Positions 52,794-61,327 of a stretch of 64,000 nucleotides of DNA are shown one piece after another; the first letter of the stretch is position 1; the number at the start of each line of letters is the position of its first letter. Origin of the DNA: Streptomyces triticisoli (GTDB taxonomy: Bacteria; Actinomycetota; Actinomycetes; Streptomycetales; Streptomycetaceae); NCBI RefSeq assembly GCF_003270085.1, contig NZ_QFDQ01000005.1, forward strand, positions 1 through 64,000, read 5' to 3'. The translations under genes were made by a program, and so were the position numbers. The notes below the pieces were generated by a model, which saw only the letters and a list, made by a program, of their open reading frames with translations, ran no database searches and was not told the origin of the DNA.

Positions 52794-53471
52794 TCAGGGG
52801 CTCAGCCGCTCCACGCGCCAGCCGCCGTTCGGTTCGGCGACGTACCGCAGCCGGTCGTGCAGGCGGTTCTCGCGGCCCTGCCAGAACTCCACCGACCGCG
52901 GGGCGACCCGGAAGCCGCCCCAGTGCGGCGGGACGGGAACCTGCTCGCCCTCGGGGTAGCGGGCGGCCAGTTCGGCGTAGGCGGCGTCGATCTCCGCGCG
53001 CGTGGCGACCACCGTGGACTGGGCGCTGGCCCAGGCGCCGAGCTGGGAGCCGTGCGGGCGGGTGCGGAAGTACGCGGCGGTCTCGTCGCGGCCGGTGCGG
53101 CGGGCCACGCCCTGGACGATGACCTGGCGGGCCATCGGGTGCCAGGGGAAGAGCAGGGAGACGTACGGGTTCCGGTCGAGGTCGCGGGCCTTGCGGGAGC
53201 CGTAGTTGGTGTAGAAGACGAAACCCCGCTCGTCGAAGGACTTCAGCAGCACCGTGCGGGAGCTGGGCCGGCCCTCGGCGTCCGCGGTGGAGACGACCAT
53301 GGCGTTGGGTTCGAACAGCCGGCCCTCGGTGGCGGCCTGCTGGAACCAGCGGGCGAACTGGGCCACTGGGGTGTCAGCCAGATCGGCCTCGGTCAGACCC
53401 TCCTCCCGGTAGTGCTTGCGCATGGAAGCGAGGTCGAAGGGGGCGGTTTCGCCGGCTTCTCGGTCGGTCAC
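52794..53471 (-). CDS. pdxH: Pyridoxamine 5'-phosphate oxidase
   Basis: 225 residues from GTG 53471. [60 protein letters not shown] and [15 protein letters not shown] are the standard PdxH signature, including FMN contacts and the C-terminal RLHDR motif. It makes pyridoxal phosphate from pyridoxamine or pyridoxine phosphate with O2. The frame stays open to 53582, but similarity begins at the chosen start. Divergent from the citrate synthase gene. Confidence 0.94.
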   Translation of the reverse strand: MTDREAGETAPFDLASMRKHYREEGLTEADLADTPVAQFARWFQQAATEGRLFEPNAMVVSTADAEGRPSSRTVLLKSFDERGFVFYTNYGSRKARDLDRNPYVSLLFPWHPMARQVIVQGVARRTGRDETAAYFRTRPHGSQLGAWASAQSTVVATRAEIDAAYAELAARYPEGEQVPVPPHWGGFRVAPRSVEFWQGRENRLHDRLRYVAEPNGGWRVERLSP

Positions 53472-53789
53472 GCGGTCATCCTGCCGTATCGGCGGGGCGC
53501 CTCCGCGGGGTGCCCCGGGGCAGCGGGTGGCCTGGGGCAGCGGGTGGCACTGGGTGCCGGTACATCTCCCCTTCCTTGACACTCGGGGTTATGGTGCTGC
53601 TGCCGTACCGGTGGGGTGACCGCCACCGGCACGGGGCATCACAGGGATGACCGCCCCGGACCGCGAGTCACAGCCGTACCGGCCGTGGACCCGATCGGCG
53701 GACACCCGCTTCCGACATCTCCGACATCCGACACTTGGTCGTCACCCCCATCGCACCATCTGTCGCACAGACCCACGAGGAGCCGCCTG

Positions 53790-54890
53790 ATGTCCGACTT
53801 CGTACCCGGGCTCGAGGGAGTCGTCGCGTTCGAGACGGAGATCGCCGAACCCGACAAGGAGGGCGGCGCCCTGAGGTACCGGGGCGTCGACATCGAGGAC
53901 CTCGTCGGTCACGTCTCCTTCGGCAACGTCTGGGGGCTGCTGGTCGACGGCGCCTTCAACCCGGGCCTGCCGCCCGCCGAGCCGTTCCCGATCCCCGTGC
54001 ACTCGGGTGACATCCGGGTGGACGTCCAGTCGGCGCTGGCGATGCTCGCCCCGGTGTGGGGGCTGAAACCGCTGCTGGACATCGACGTGGAGCAGGCCCG
54101 CGAGGACCTGGCGCGGGCCGCCGTGATGGCGCTGTCGTACGTCGCCCAGTCGGCGCGGGGGCAGGCACTGCCGATGGTGCCGCAGCGGGAGATCGACAAG
54201 GCGAACTCGATCACCGAGCGGTTCATGATCCGCTGGCGGGGCGAGCCGGACCCCAAGCACGTGGCGGCCGTCGACGCCTACTGGACGTCCGCCGCCGAGC
54301 ACGGCATGAACGCCTCCACGTTCACCGCCCGGGTCATCGCCTCCACCGGCGCCGACGTGGCGGCCGCCCTGTCGGGCGCGGTGGGCGCGATGTCCGGACC
54401 GCTGCACGGCGGCGCGCCCTCCCGCGTCCTCGGCATGATCGAGGAGATCGAGCGGACCGGGGACGCCGTGGGGTACGTCAAGAATGCCCTGGACCGCGGC
54501 GAGCGGCTGATGGGCTTCGGCCACCGGGTGTACCGGGCCGAGGACCCGCGCGCGCGGGTGCTGCGCCGTACCGCCCGGGAGCTCGGCGCCCCGCGGTTCG
54601 AGGTCGCCGAGGCCCTGGAGAAGGCCGCCCTGGACGAGCTGCACAACCGCCGCCCGGACCGGGTGCTGGCCACCAACGTCGAGTTCTGGGCGGCGATCAT
54701 GCTGGACTTCGCCGAGGTGCCGGCGCACATGTTCACGTCGATGTTCACGTGCGCGCGTACGGCGGGCTGGTCGGCGCACATCCTGGAGCAGAAGCGGACG
54801 GGACGGCTCGTGCGGCCCTCCGCCCGCTACGTGGGCCCCGGGTCGCGCAGCCCGCGGGAGATCGAGGGCTACGCGGACCTGGTGCGCTGA
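53790..54890 (+). CDS. Citrate synthase (second, short type)
   Basis: 366 residues from ATG 53790 with GAGGAG upstream. VPGLEGVVAFETEIAEPDKE and LRYRGVDIEDLV open the protein. Catalytic regions are present: GPLHGGAPSRV, the loop MGFGHRVYRAEDPRA with its His, and NVEFWAAIMLDFAEVPAHMF with the Asp. The length and opening match the actinobacterial citrate synthase 2 group, which condenses oxaloacetate and acetyl-CoA; some relatives act on propionyl-CoA. TTGACA is found at 53576 in the 318-bp upstream gap, without a clear -10. Otherwise that gap holds nothing I can name. Confidence 0.93.
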   Translation: MSDFVPGLEGVVAFETEIAEPDKEGGALRYRGVDIEDLVGHVSFGNVWGLLVDGAFNPGLPPAEPFPIPVHSGDIRVDVQSALAMLAPVWGLKPLLDIDVEQAREDLARAAVMALSYVAQSARGQALPMVPQREIDKANSITERFMIRWRGEPDPKHVAAVDAYWTSAAEHGMNASTFTARVIASTGADVAAALSGAVGAMSGPLHGGAPSRVLGMIEEIERTGDAVGYVKNALDRGERLMGFGHRVYRAEDPRARVLRRTARELGAPRFEVAEALEKAALDELHNRRPDRVLATNVEFWAAIMLDFAEVPAHMFTSMFTCARTAGWSAHILEQKRTGRLVRPSARYVGPGSRSPREIEGYADLVR

Positions 54891-54927
54891 CCTGCCTCGC
54901 CGGTCTGACCGCACGCGCGCGTGCGAC

Positions 54928-54961
54928 GCATCACGCGGGGCTGAGCAGCTCCGCGTGATGC
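54928..54961. terminator. Bidirectional hairpin at convergent gene ends
   Basis: GCATCACGCGG at 54928-54938 pairs perfectly with CCGCGTGATGC at 54951-54961; inner bases extend the stem. It contains the stop and final codons of the 2OG oxygenase gene. Confidence 0.85.
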
Positions 54962-55959
54962 CGCCCGGCGACCAGCGGGTGGGCCCGCAGCTTTCCCTTG
55001 AGTTCGTTGTAGCCGTACTCCGCGAACAGCGGGTTGCCCGGGTCGTCGGTGACGCCGGGCGCGGTGGAGGCGTGCGGGAAGGGCAGCGGGACGATGCGGG
55101 CGTCCAGGCGCGGGTTGTAGAAGAACGGCACGGAGAACCGCTCGGTGGCGCCGGGCGGGGAGACGACCCGGTGGTTGGTGGCCACCAGGTAGCCGTTGGT
55201 GGCGACCTCCAGCAGCTCTCCGAGGTTGACCACGAACGCGCCCGGGACCGGCGGCACGTCGTGGAAGAGACCGTCCTCGCGCTGCACCTGGAGCCCGCCG
55301 ATCCGGTCCTGCAGGAGCAGGGTGAGGAAGCCGTAGTCCTTGTGGGTGCCGACACCCTGGTCGGTGCCGTCGCCGGCGCTGCCGGGGTAGCGGACGAGCT
55401 TGAGGTGCGGGTGGGCGTGCTCGCCGAAGACCGGGTCGTAGAAGTCGGCGGGCGCGCCGATGGCGGTCAGCAGCTCGTGCAGCAGCTTGCGGGCGACCCC
55501 GCTGAGCCGGTCGATCCAGTGCAGGGCGGCGGTGCGCAGTTCGGGCAGGGCGGCGGGCCACTGGTTGGGGCCCTGGAGCCACCAGTACGCCGGCTCGCCC
55601 GGTCCCGGGACGCGGGCGGGCCGCTCGGCGCCTATGTCGAGCTGGTCGCGCCAGTCGCGGGCGCCGCCGGTGCGCTCGTCCCCGGTGCGCGTGTAGCCGC
55701 GGAAGTGCGGCGAGTTGACGTTGTCCAGGGCGAGGCGGTCGGCCTCGGGGAGCCGGAAGAAGGCGTGCATGGCCTCGAGCAGCGCGTCGGTCTCGGCCTG
55801 GGTGACGCCGTGCCCGACGAGCTGGAAGAAGCCCACGTCATGGGCGGCGCCGTGCAACTGCGCGTGCAGCAGCGCCCGGGCCCGGGGGCCGCGGTCGGCC
55901 GCGGAGAGGTCGATGAGGGGGAGCTGGTCGTACGACGGGTTCGTCGCCGTGTTCGTCAT
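54931..55959 (-). CDS. Isopenicillin N synthase-like 2-oxoglutarate/Fe(II) oxygenase
   Basis: 342 residues from ATG 55959; a GTG six bases earlier is possible. N-terminal DIOX_N region: LPLIDLSAADRG, DVGFFQLVGHGV. The Fe site uses His and Asp in GVGTHKDYGFLTLLLQD and His in VATNHRVVSPPG, with the 2OG-binding Arg in TERFSVPFF. The family includes ethylene-forming and antibiotic biosynthetic oxygenases as well as enzymes of unknown substrate. No biosynthetic cluster surrounds it. Upstream lies the 650-bp leader region of the divergent dmdR1 gene. Confidence 0.88.
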   Translation of the reverse strand: MTNTATNPSYDQLPLIDLSAADRGPRARALLHAQLHGAAHDVGFFQLVGHGVTQAETDALLEAMHAFFRLPEADRLALDNVNSPHFRGYTRTGDERTGGARDWRDQLDIGAERPARVPGPGEPAYWWLQGPNQWPAALPELRTAALHWIDRLSGVARKLLHELLTAIGAPADFYDPVFGEHAHPHLKLVRYPGSAGDGTDQGVGTHKDYGFLTLLLQDRIGGLQVQREDGLFHDVPPVPGAFVVNLGELLEVATNGYLVATNHRVVSPPGATERFSVPFFYNPRLDARIVPLPFPHASTAPGVTDDPGNPLFAEYGYNELKGKLRAHPLVAGRHHAELLSPA

Positions 55960-56218
55960 GATCACGTCCGCAGGGTGTACGGGGCCCGGACCGCGGCCAT
56001 GGGTGGGCGCGCGGCACGGGTGCCGGGTGAGAGGAACCGGGTGAGGCGTGCGAGGCGATCAGGTCGCCGGAAAGGGGCCGGATCAGGCAGAGCGCCGACA
56101 GCCCATGCTCGTGACGCGCCTGTAGTCCACGTGGCGGCGTCGCACGAGCGGCAAGAACATGCGCCACAGGGTACTGCCCGGGACGTGGGGGGATTCCGTC
56201 AACCTCTGGAAAAACCTG
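55960..56218. other. Gene-free stretch upstream of the dmdR1 promoter
   Basis: No gene and no clear repeat is seen in this part. It separates the divergent 2OG oxygenase start from the dmdR1 promoter and probably holds the oxygenase promoter. Confidence 0.5.
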
Positions 56219-56247
56219 TTGAGCATTCTCTCCTTGCTTCTTAGGGT
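56219..56247 (+). promoter_or_regulatory. Strong vegetative-type promoter for the dmdR1 leader
   Basis: TTGAGC at 56219-56224, a 17-bp spacer, and TAGGGT at 56242-56247 match the HrdB-type consensus well. Transcription would start near 56254, giving a leader of about 355 bases. Confidence 0.7.
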
Positions 56248-56253
56248 GGGGCT

Positions 56254-56610
56254 TACACGGAAGGGAGGTGGTTCGGCAGATGTATGGAAACCGGACGCGT
56301 GAGGTGGCTGCGGGCTAGCGGCCCGTCACCCCACCCAGTGCGGTGCCGGACCAGCGCGTGCGAGACGCGTGCGGCCGGCCCAATCCCAAGCAGTCACCCG
56401 ACCCGCGAGCTGCCGGTACGTCCGGCCGGCTTCTCCGTCGTTCAGGCGGAGGGACCCAGCTCGCGGGTCGTCTGCGTGTTCGGGGCCTTCGAACCGTGGT
56501 TTCGGCGGAGCGGTCCGGTTGTCGGCGGGATGGGCGAGAATTGAAGGTCAGGGCCAGCGCACGCGCCGGGGAGCCGCCGGGCTTCCGGCCGAGGTAATCG
56601 AGGGGCACGT
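56254..56610 (+). ncRNA. Long structured 5' leader of dmdR1, candidate cis-regulatory RNA
   Basis: Between the promoter and the ATG at 56611 lie about 355 bases with strong folding potential. A 12-codon ORF occupies 56280-56318. CGACCCGCGAGCTG (56399-56412) and CAGCTCGCGGGTCG (56457-56470) are perfect 14-bp complements and enclose two further hairpins: GCCGG/CCGGC near 56412-56426 and CTCCG/CGGAG near 56433-56451. GCGCGT/ACGCGT near 56354-56370 gives another hairpin. A closing helix with nested hairpins is riboswitch-like. I could not match it to a known class. No terminator with a T-run follows. Confidence 0.5.
56280..56318 (+). CDS. Possible 12-residue leader peptide before dmdR1
   Basis: ATG 56280 with AAGGGAGG upstream gives MYGNRTREVAAG and a stop. 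It is the first translatable frame of the leader. The peptide has no run of one amino acid, so classic amino-acid attenuation is not indicated, but its translation could shape the folding of the RNA after it. Confidence 0.35.
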   Translation: MYGNRTREVAAG

Positions 56611-57303
56611 ATGTCCGGACTGATCGATACTACGGAGATGTACCTCCGCACCATCCTCGAGCTGGAGGAGGAAGGCGTCGTCCCCATGCGCGCCCGGATC
56701 GCGGAGCGGCTGGACCAGAGCGGGCCGACGGTGAGCCAGACGGTGGCGCGGATGGAGCGTGACGGTCTCGTCTCGGTCGCTCCGGACCGGCACCTGGAGC
56801 TCACGGAGGAGGGCCGCCGGCTGGCCACGCGGGTGATGCGCAAGCACCGGCTCGCGGAGTGTCTGCTGGTCGACGTGATCGGCCTGGAGTGGGAGCAGGT
56901 GCACGCCGAGGCCTGCCGCTGGGAGCACGTGATGAGCGAGGCCGTGGAGCGCCGGGTGCTGGAGCTGCTGCGGCACCCGACCGAGTCGCCGTACGGCAAC
57001 CCGATCCCGGGCCTGGAGGAGCTGGGCGAGACGGACGGCGCCGACCCGTTCCTCGACGAGGGCATGGTGTCGCTGGCCGACCTGGACCCGGGGACCGAGG
57101 GCAAGACGGTGGTCGTCCGCCGTATCGGCGAGCCGATCCAGACGGACGCGCAGCTGATGTACACGCTGCGCCGCGCGGGCGTGCAGCCCGGCTCGGTGGT
57201 GAGCGTGACGGAGTCGGCCGGTGGCGTGCTGGTGGGCAGTGGGGGTGAGGCCGCCGAACTGAAGGCGAGTGTCGCCTCGCACGTGTTCGTGGCCAAGCGC
57301 TGA
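56611..57303 (+). CDS. dmdR1: Iron-dependent DtxR-family repressor
   Basis: 230 residues from ATG 56611 with GAGGGG upstream. It has the DtxR winged helix (RARIAERLDQSGPTVSQTVA) and the dimerisation domain. Metal ligands fall at the same numbers as in DtxR: Met10, Cys102, Glu105 and His106 for site 2; His79, Glu83 and His98 for site 1. The C-terminal SH3-like domain follows (VVRRIGEPIQTDAQLMYTLR). With Fe2+ it represses siderophore and iron-uptake genes through iron boxes; this is the DmdR1 type rather than MntR. Neighbouring SIS, pdxH and citrate synthase genes match the locus in S. coelicolor as I remember it. The opposite strand keeps long open frames, as discussed in the findings. Confidence 0.93.
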   Translation: MSGLIDTTEMYLRTILELEEEGVVPMRARIAERLDQSGPTVSQTVARMERDGLVSVAPDRHLELTEEGRRLATRVMRKHRLAECLLVDVIGLEWEQVHAEACRWEHVMSEAVERRVLELLRHPTESPYGNPIPGLEELGETDGADPFLDEGMVSLADLDPGTEGKTVVVRRIGEPIQTDAQLMYTLRRAGVQPGSVVSVTESAGGVLVGSGGEAAELKASVASHVFVAKR

Positions 57304-57481
57304 GCCTGCCGCTCGGCCTGCCTCTCGGTCTGTCGCCCGGTCCGTCGGCCGGCAGCCGCCTCTCCCTCCCTCCGGTGATTCAGCGCGTCGAAGCGCAGCG
57401 CTCGGTCGTTTCTCGTGCGAGGCTGTCGCGGGAGGCATATGACTCGAAGGGGTGGGGAGGATGTGCCGTAGACATGTGGAG

Positions 57482-57509
57482 GGCCCCGGTGCCGTGTGGC
57501 ACCGGGGCC
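57482..57509. terminator. Hairpin downstream of dmdR1
   Basis: GGCCCCGGTGCC at 57482-57493 pairs with GGCACCGGGGCC at 57498-57509 around GTGT. Placed 180 bp after the stop, it probably ends the dmdR1 transcript. Confidence 0.85.
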
Positions 57510-57879
57510 TGTCCTCCCCCTGTGGCGACCCGGAGCCCCGAGCTCTCAGGGTCGTCCCCCTCGGACCTCTTTTCCCCGAGCGGTCCGCCTCCCGTTGGAG
57601 ATCTCCCCATGGCGGCGGAGATCATTCCTTGCGGGGGGTCACTCGAACGAGGGGTGTTGGTGACGGAGAAGACATTTTCGAATAAGCATTCGATAGCCTG
57701 AATGTCTGCGAGTGATGGGTCCCGCGGGGCCTGCGCCGCAGAAATGTGCACGACGGCGCATACGGCACATGCGGCATGTACGGCATGTGCGGCGTACGGA
57801 AAGCGGAACACGGTTCACAGGACCGGACGGCCCGACCGGGAGCGAGCGGTCCGAGCGGAGCTAGGGGGGTGCCAGACCA
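57510..57879. other. Gene-free stretch before the alpha/beta hydrolase gene
   Basis: Open frames exist on both strands, but their codon use is poor (for example TTA and AAT codons near 57680). The stretch is AT-richer around 57660-57710, where the promoter of the hydrolase gene probably lies, next to a LexA-like palindrome. From 57740 to 57800 GCATACGGCACATGCGGC and variants form a short irregular repeat. Confidence 0.5.
57678..57693. promoter_or_regulatory. LexA-box-like palindrome
   Basis: TCGAATAAGCATTCGA has perfect 6-bp arms around four bases. The actinobacterial LexA consensus is TCGAAC-N4-GTTCGA, so each half matches at five of six positions. It is 187 bp before the hydrolase start. 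Confidence 0.4.
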
Positions 57880-58878
57880 TTGGTGCGGCGCATCGACGTG
57901 ACCGGGGCGGGCGGCGTACGGCTTGCCGCCTGGGAGTTCGGCGAGCCCCCGAAGGCCGGCCCGGACAAGGCCGTGCCCGGGCCGGGGAGAGCGGAGGCGG
58001 GGAGAGGCGAAGCGGAACCCGGGCGGCCCTTCGTGCCCGCCCAGGCCGAGGCACCCGAGCCGTACGAACCGCCCGAGCCGCCCGAGCCGCCCGACACCGG
58101 GCTGGAGCGCACCGACGGTGTGCTGTTACTGCACGGGCTCATGGGCCGCGCCTCGCACTGGGCCCCCACCGCCCGCTGGCTCGCCGAGCGGCACCGCGCC
58201 GTCGCCCTCGACCAGCGCGGCCACGGCCAGAGCGAGAAGCCCCCGCAGGCGGCCTACACCCGCGAGGCCTACGTGGAGGACGCCGAGGCCGCCCTCGAAC
58301 AGCTGGGCCTCGCCCCGGCCGTCGTCATCGGGCACGCCATGGGCGCGCTGACCGCCTGGCAGCTCGCCGCCCGGCGCCCCGACCTGGTGCGCGGTGTGAT
58401 CATCTGCGACATGCGGGCCTCCGCGCTCGGCGCGGCCTCCCAGCGCGAGTGGGAGGACTGGTTCAAGGCCTGGCCGATGCCCTTCGCCACCCTCGCCGAC
58501 GTACGGAAGTGGTTCGGTGAGGACGATCCGTGGGTGGAGCGTCCGAACCCGGCGCGCGGCGAGTTCTACGCCGAGGTCATGCACGAGGGCCCGGACGGCT
58601 GGCGTCCGGTCTTCGAGCCGCAGCAGATGCTGGTGTCCCGGGAGACCTGGGTGTACGACGCGCACTGGGAGGAACTCGCCCAGGTCCGCTGCCCGACCCT
58701 GGTGGTCCGCGGCCTGGACGGCGAACTGGGCCGGGCCGAGGCCCAGGAGATGGTCCGTGTGCTGCCACACGGCGAGTACGCGGAGGTGGCCGACGCCGGT
58801 CACCTCGTCCACTACGACCAGCCGGAGGCCTGGCGCGTGGCCATCGAGCCGTTCCTCGACGCGGTGCTCGCCGGATGA
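57880..58878 (+). CDS. Alpha/beta-hydrolase-fold protein lacking the nucleophile serine
   Basis: 332 residues from TTG 57880; GTG 57883 is the alternative. The fold is complete: LLLHGLMGRASHWAPTARWL, ALDQRGHGQSEKP, then the nucleophile elbow at 151-155 reads GHAMG, with Ala153 where Ser is expected. The His loop AGHLVHYDQPEAW is present. Residues 22-78 are a Pro/Glu/Gly-rich insertion between the first two strands (YEPPEPPEPPD). Without Ser it is unlikely to be an ordinary esterase; some cofactor-free lyases and dioxygenases of this fold also lack the Ser. Overlaps the next gene by ATGA. Confidence 0.85.
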   Translation: MVRRIDVTGAGGVRLAAWEFGEPPKAGPDKAVPGPGRAEAGRGEAEPGRPFVPAQAEAPEPYEPPEPPEPPDTGLERTDGVLLLHGLMGRASHWAPTARWLAERHRAVALDQRGHGQSEKPPQAAYTREAYVEDAEAALEQLGLAPAVVIGHAMGALTAWQLAARRPDLVRGVIICDMRASALGAASQREWEDWFKAWPMPFATLADVRKWFGEDDPWVERPNPARGEFYAEVMHEGPDGWRPVFEPQQMLVSRETWVYDAHWEELAQVRCPTLVVRGLDGELGRAEAQEMVRVLPHGEYAEVADAGHLVHYDQPEAWRVAIEPFLDAVLAG

Positions 58879-59657
58879 CCGCGCCGACGGCCGTGCAGGA
58901 GGCGTTCCTGAGGGCCTTCCACGCCGAGCGCCCGGCGGTCACCGCGGACGCGTTCGCCGACGGCCGGGCCCCGGACGGGAGGTCCGGTTACGAGATCCTG
59001 TGCGACCGGGTGACCGGCGCCCGCCGCGTCCTCGACCTCGGCTGCGGCGACGGCGTCCTGCTGGACCTGCTCGCCCGCGCCGAGGGGCGGCGGCTCGCCG
59101 ACGTGGACCTCTCGCCCGAGGCGCTGGCGGAGGCGAGGGCACAGCGGCTGCCGTTCGCCGACGGCACCTTCGACGCCTGCGTCTGCCACATGGCGCTGAT
59201 GCTGATGGGCGACGTGGACCGGGTCGCGGCGGAGACGGCCCGGGTGCTGTCGCCGGGCGGGACGCCGGCCTGCGTGATCGGCGGCGGCGCCCTCGGCGGG
59301 GAGGCGTACGAGCTGTTCGGCGACCTGCTGCGGGCCGCCGTCGGGCGGGCGCCCGCCGAGCAGCGCATCCCGCCGCTCGGGGACCGCAGGGTCCGCAGCC
59401 GTACGGGGCTCGCGGAGGTCCTGGAACCGGCCGGTTTCGGCGCGCCGGACTGGGAGACGGTCCCGATCGATCTGAGTGGCCCGGTGGAGCGGGTCTGGGC
59501 GGCCCTGTCCGGGATCTACGACGTCGGGCCGCTCGACCCGGCCGCCGTCCGTCGTCTGCGGGAGACCTTCCTGACGGAGTCGGCCGGGCTGGTGGGGCCG
59601 GACGGGCGGGTTCCGTGCGGCTTCACGGTGCACGTGGTGACCGCGCGCCTGCGCTGA
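58875..59657 (+). CDS. Class I SAM-dependent methyltransferase
   Basis: 260 residues from ATG 58875. Motif I RRVLDLGCGDGVLLDLL, then DVDLSPEALAEARAQRLPFA, FDACVCHMALMLMGDVDRV and AETARVLSPGGTPACVIGGG give a standard Rossmann-fold methyltransferase of the ubiE/SAM type. The substrate is unknown; coupling to the Ser-less hydrolase-like protein suggests a common pathway. The 45 bp after it contain two 20-bp direct copies of CCCTCGCGCACCGGAACC. Confidence 0.85.
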   Translation: MTAPTAVQEAFLRAFHAERPAVTADAFADGRAPDGRSGYEILCDRVTGARRVLDLGCGDGVLLDLLARAEGRRLADVDLSPEALAEARAQRLPFADGTFDACVCHMALMLMGDVDRVAAETARVLSPGGTPACVIGGGALGGEAYELFGDLLRAAVGRAPAEQRIPPLGDRRVRSRTGLAEVLEPAGFGAPDWETVPIDLSGPVERVWAALSGIYDVGPLDPAAVRRLRETFLTESAGLVGPDGRVPCGFTVHVVTARLR

Positions 59658-59701
59658 CGCGGCCCCTCGCGCACCGGAACCGGCCCTCGCGCACCGGAAC
59701 C

Positions 59702-61327
59702 TCAGCCCTTGCTCACCGCCGTGAGGATCTCCGGCAGGCGGGCCGCCGTGCGCGGCGCCGCCAGGCGCAGGCCGAGGAGGGTGAGCCCCGCCCCGTACGC
59801 CGCGCCGACCGGCAGCAGCAGCCGGCTCCAGTCGGCTCCGCCCGCGCTGAGGCTCGACCAGATGACGAGGACGATGAAGGGGGAGCACAGCAGGGCCGCC
59901 GCGACCATGCCGCCGAAGATGGAGATCCAGGCGAGGCCGACCTGACCGGGGGCGACGTTCTTGTAGCCCTCCTGGGGGATGGAGTACGGGAAGCGCGCCG
60001 ACGTCCACGCCCCGGTCGCCAGCATCGCGCCGAGCAGGGCGAAGGACAGGCCGAGCACCTTGGGCAGCTCGGACCACTCGCCGAGCAGACCCGCGGTCAG
60101 CACCGTGACCAGGGTGGCGTACGGCAGGGTGATGGCCAGCAGGGCCAGTGCCCGCCCGCGCAGCTCGACGTAGGCGTCCCGCGGGGAGGAGATCGTCAGC
60201 GCGACCATCCAGAACGCGGAGGTGTCCTGCCCGAACTGGTTGTACATCTGGATGCCGAGCATTCCGGCGGCGAAGCAGGCGAAGTACGGCGATCCGGTGC
60301 CCTGCAGGGCGTTGAACACCGGCACGATCAGGCCGATGGCGAGCGAGGTCGCCCAGGCCGCCTTGGTCTTGGGGTCGCGCCAGATGTACCGCAGGCTGCG
60401 TTCCATGACGGTGCCGGTGCGGCCGGACGGCAGCAGCCGTGCCAGGCCACCGCCGCCCTCACGGGTCCGCTTGCGCGCGGGAGCGTCGACGGCCTGCAGG
60501 GTCGAGGAGTCGGGCGAGGTCATCAGCCGGTTCAGGCTGCGCCCCCACACCGCGAGCAGGGCGGCCAGCGCCGCCGCGGTCAGGGCGAGCTGGGCCACCG
60601 CGACGCCGTAGGAGCCCCGGCTCGCCGAGTCCACCGCGCCCACCGCCGAGGCGGGCGGCACCCACCGCAGTACGTCCGCGACCGGGTCGAGCCGGCCCAG
60701 GCCCATCGAACCCAGCTGCTGCATGCCGAAGTTCACCACCTGCGCGCCGATCGCGATGACCAGCCCGCTGAGCACGGCCAGATCCCGTCCCTTGCGGCTG
60801 GTCAGCAGCCGGATGTTGGCGGCGGCCACGGCCCGCGCGAGGGCCACGCACACCAGCAGCGTGAGGACGAGCGCGAGAACCGCGACGGCGAACGCGGCCG
60901 CCCCGTGCGCCACCGAGATCACGCAGCCCACCAGCAGCAGCACCGTGAACAGCGGTCCGATGCCGACCAGCGAGGCCGCCAGCAGCGCGTTGACCAGCGG
61001 CCGGGGCCGCAGCGGCAGCATCACCAGGCGGGTCGGGTCGAGGGTCTCGTCGCCGCCGGGGAAGAACAGCGGCATCACGGCCCAGCCCAGCGCCAGCACG
61101 GCCACGCCGATGACGGCCACGGAGGCGATGTGCGCGTGGCCGCGCAGCATGATCAGCCCGAGCAGCTGCAGCGCGGCGAACAGCAGCGCGACGACGGCCG
61201 ACGCGATGAACGCGGCACGCCGTCCGCCGGACTGCCGCAACCCGTTGCGCAGCAGCGACAGCTTCAGGCGTACGACGACGGGGGTGATCGAGGGGGCTGC
61301 CGAGGGCGCTCCGGTGACGGCGCTCAT
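59702..61327 (-). CDS. ABC transporter permease
   Basis: 541 residues with roughly 12 hydrophobic segments in two halves (FIASAVVALLFAALQLLGLI, MWALTIS-like loop with SSPRDAYVELRGRALALLAI, YGAGLTLLGLRLAAPRTAAR). No extracytoplasmic substrate-binding features. It overlaps the ATPase gene upstream by four bases, so the two form an exporter of the ABC-2-like class. Substrate unknown. Confidence 0.87.
   Translation of the reverse strand: MSAVTGAPSAAPSITPVVVRLKLSLLRNGLRQSGGRRAAFIASAVVALLFAALQLLGLIMLRGHAHIASVAVIGVAVLALGWAVMPLFFPGGDETLDPTRLVMLPLRPRPLVNALLAASLVGIGPLFTVLLLVGCVISVAHGAAAFAVAVLALVLTLLVCVALARAVAAANIRLLTSRKGRDLAVLSGLVIAIGAQVVNFGMQQLGSMGLGRLDPVADVLRWVPPASAVGAVDSASRGSYGVAVAQLALTAAALAALLAVWGRSLNRLMTSPDSSTLQAVDAPARKRTREGGGGLARLLPSGRTGTVMERSLRYIWRDPKTKAAWATSLAIGLIVPVFNALQGTGSPYFACFAAGMLGIQMYNQFGQDTSAFWMVALTISSPRDAYVELRGRALALLAITLPYATLVTVLTAGLLGEWSELPKVLGLSFALLGAMLATGAWTSARFPYSIPQEGYKNVAPGQVGLAWISIFGGMVAAALLCSPFIVLVIWSSLSAGGADWSRLLLPVGAAYGAGLTLLGLRLAAPRTAARLPEILTAVSKG

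Noticed and set aside
56254..56610. Match of the dmdR1 leader to a known riboswitch (c-di-AMP/ydaO, manganese yybP-ykoY, cobalamin)
   Set aside because: Only short partial resemblances such as CCCGACCCG...AGCT; the core conserved blocks of these classes are not found in order.
57380..57811. 143-codon minus-strand frame downstream of dmdR1
   Set aside because: Contains the terminator hairpin and poor codons such as TTA and AAT; no conserved motif.
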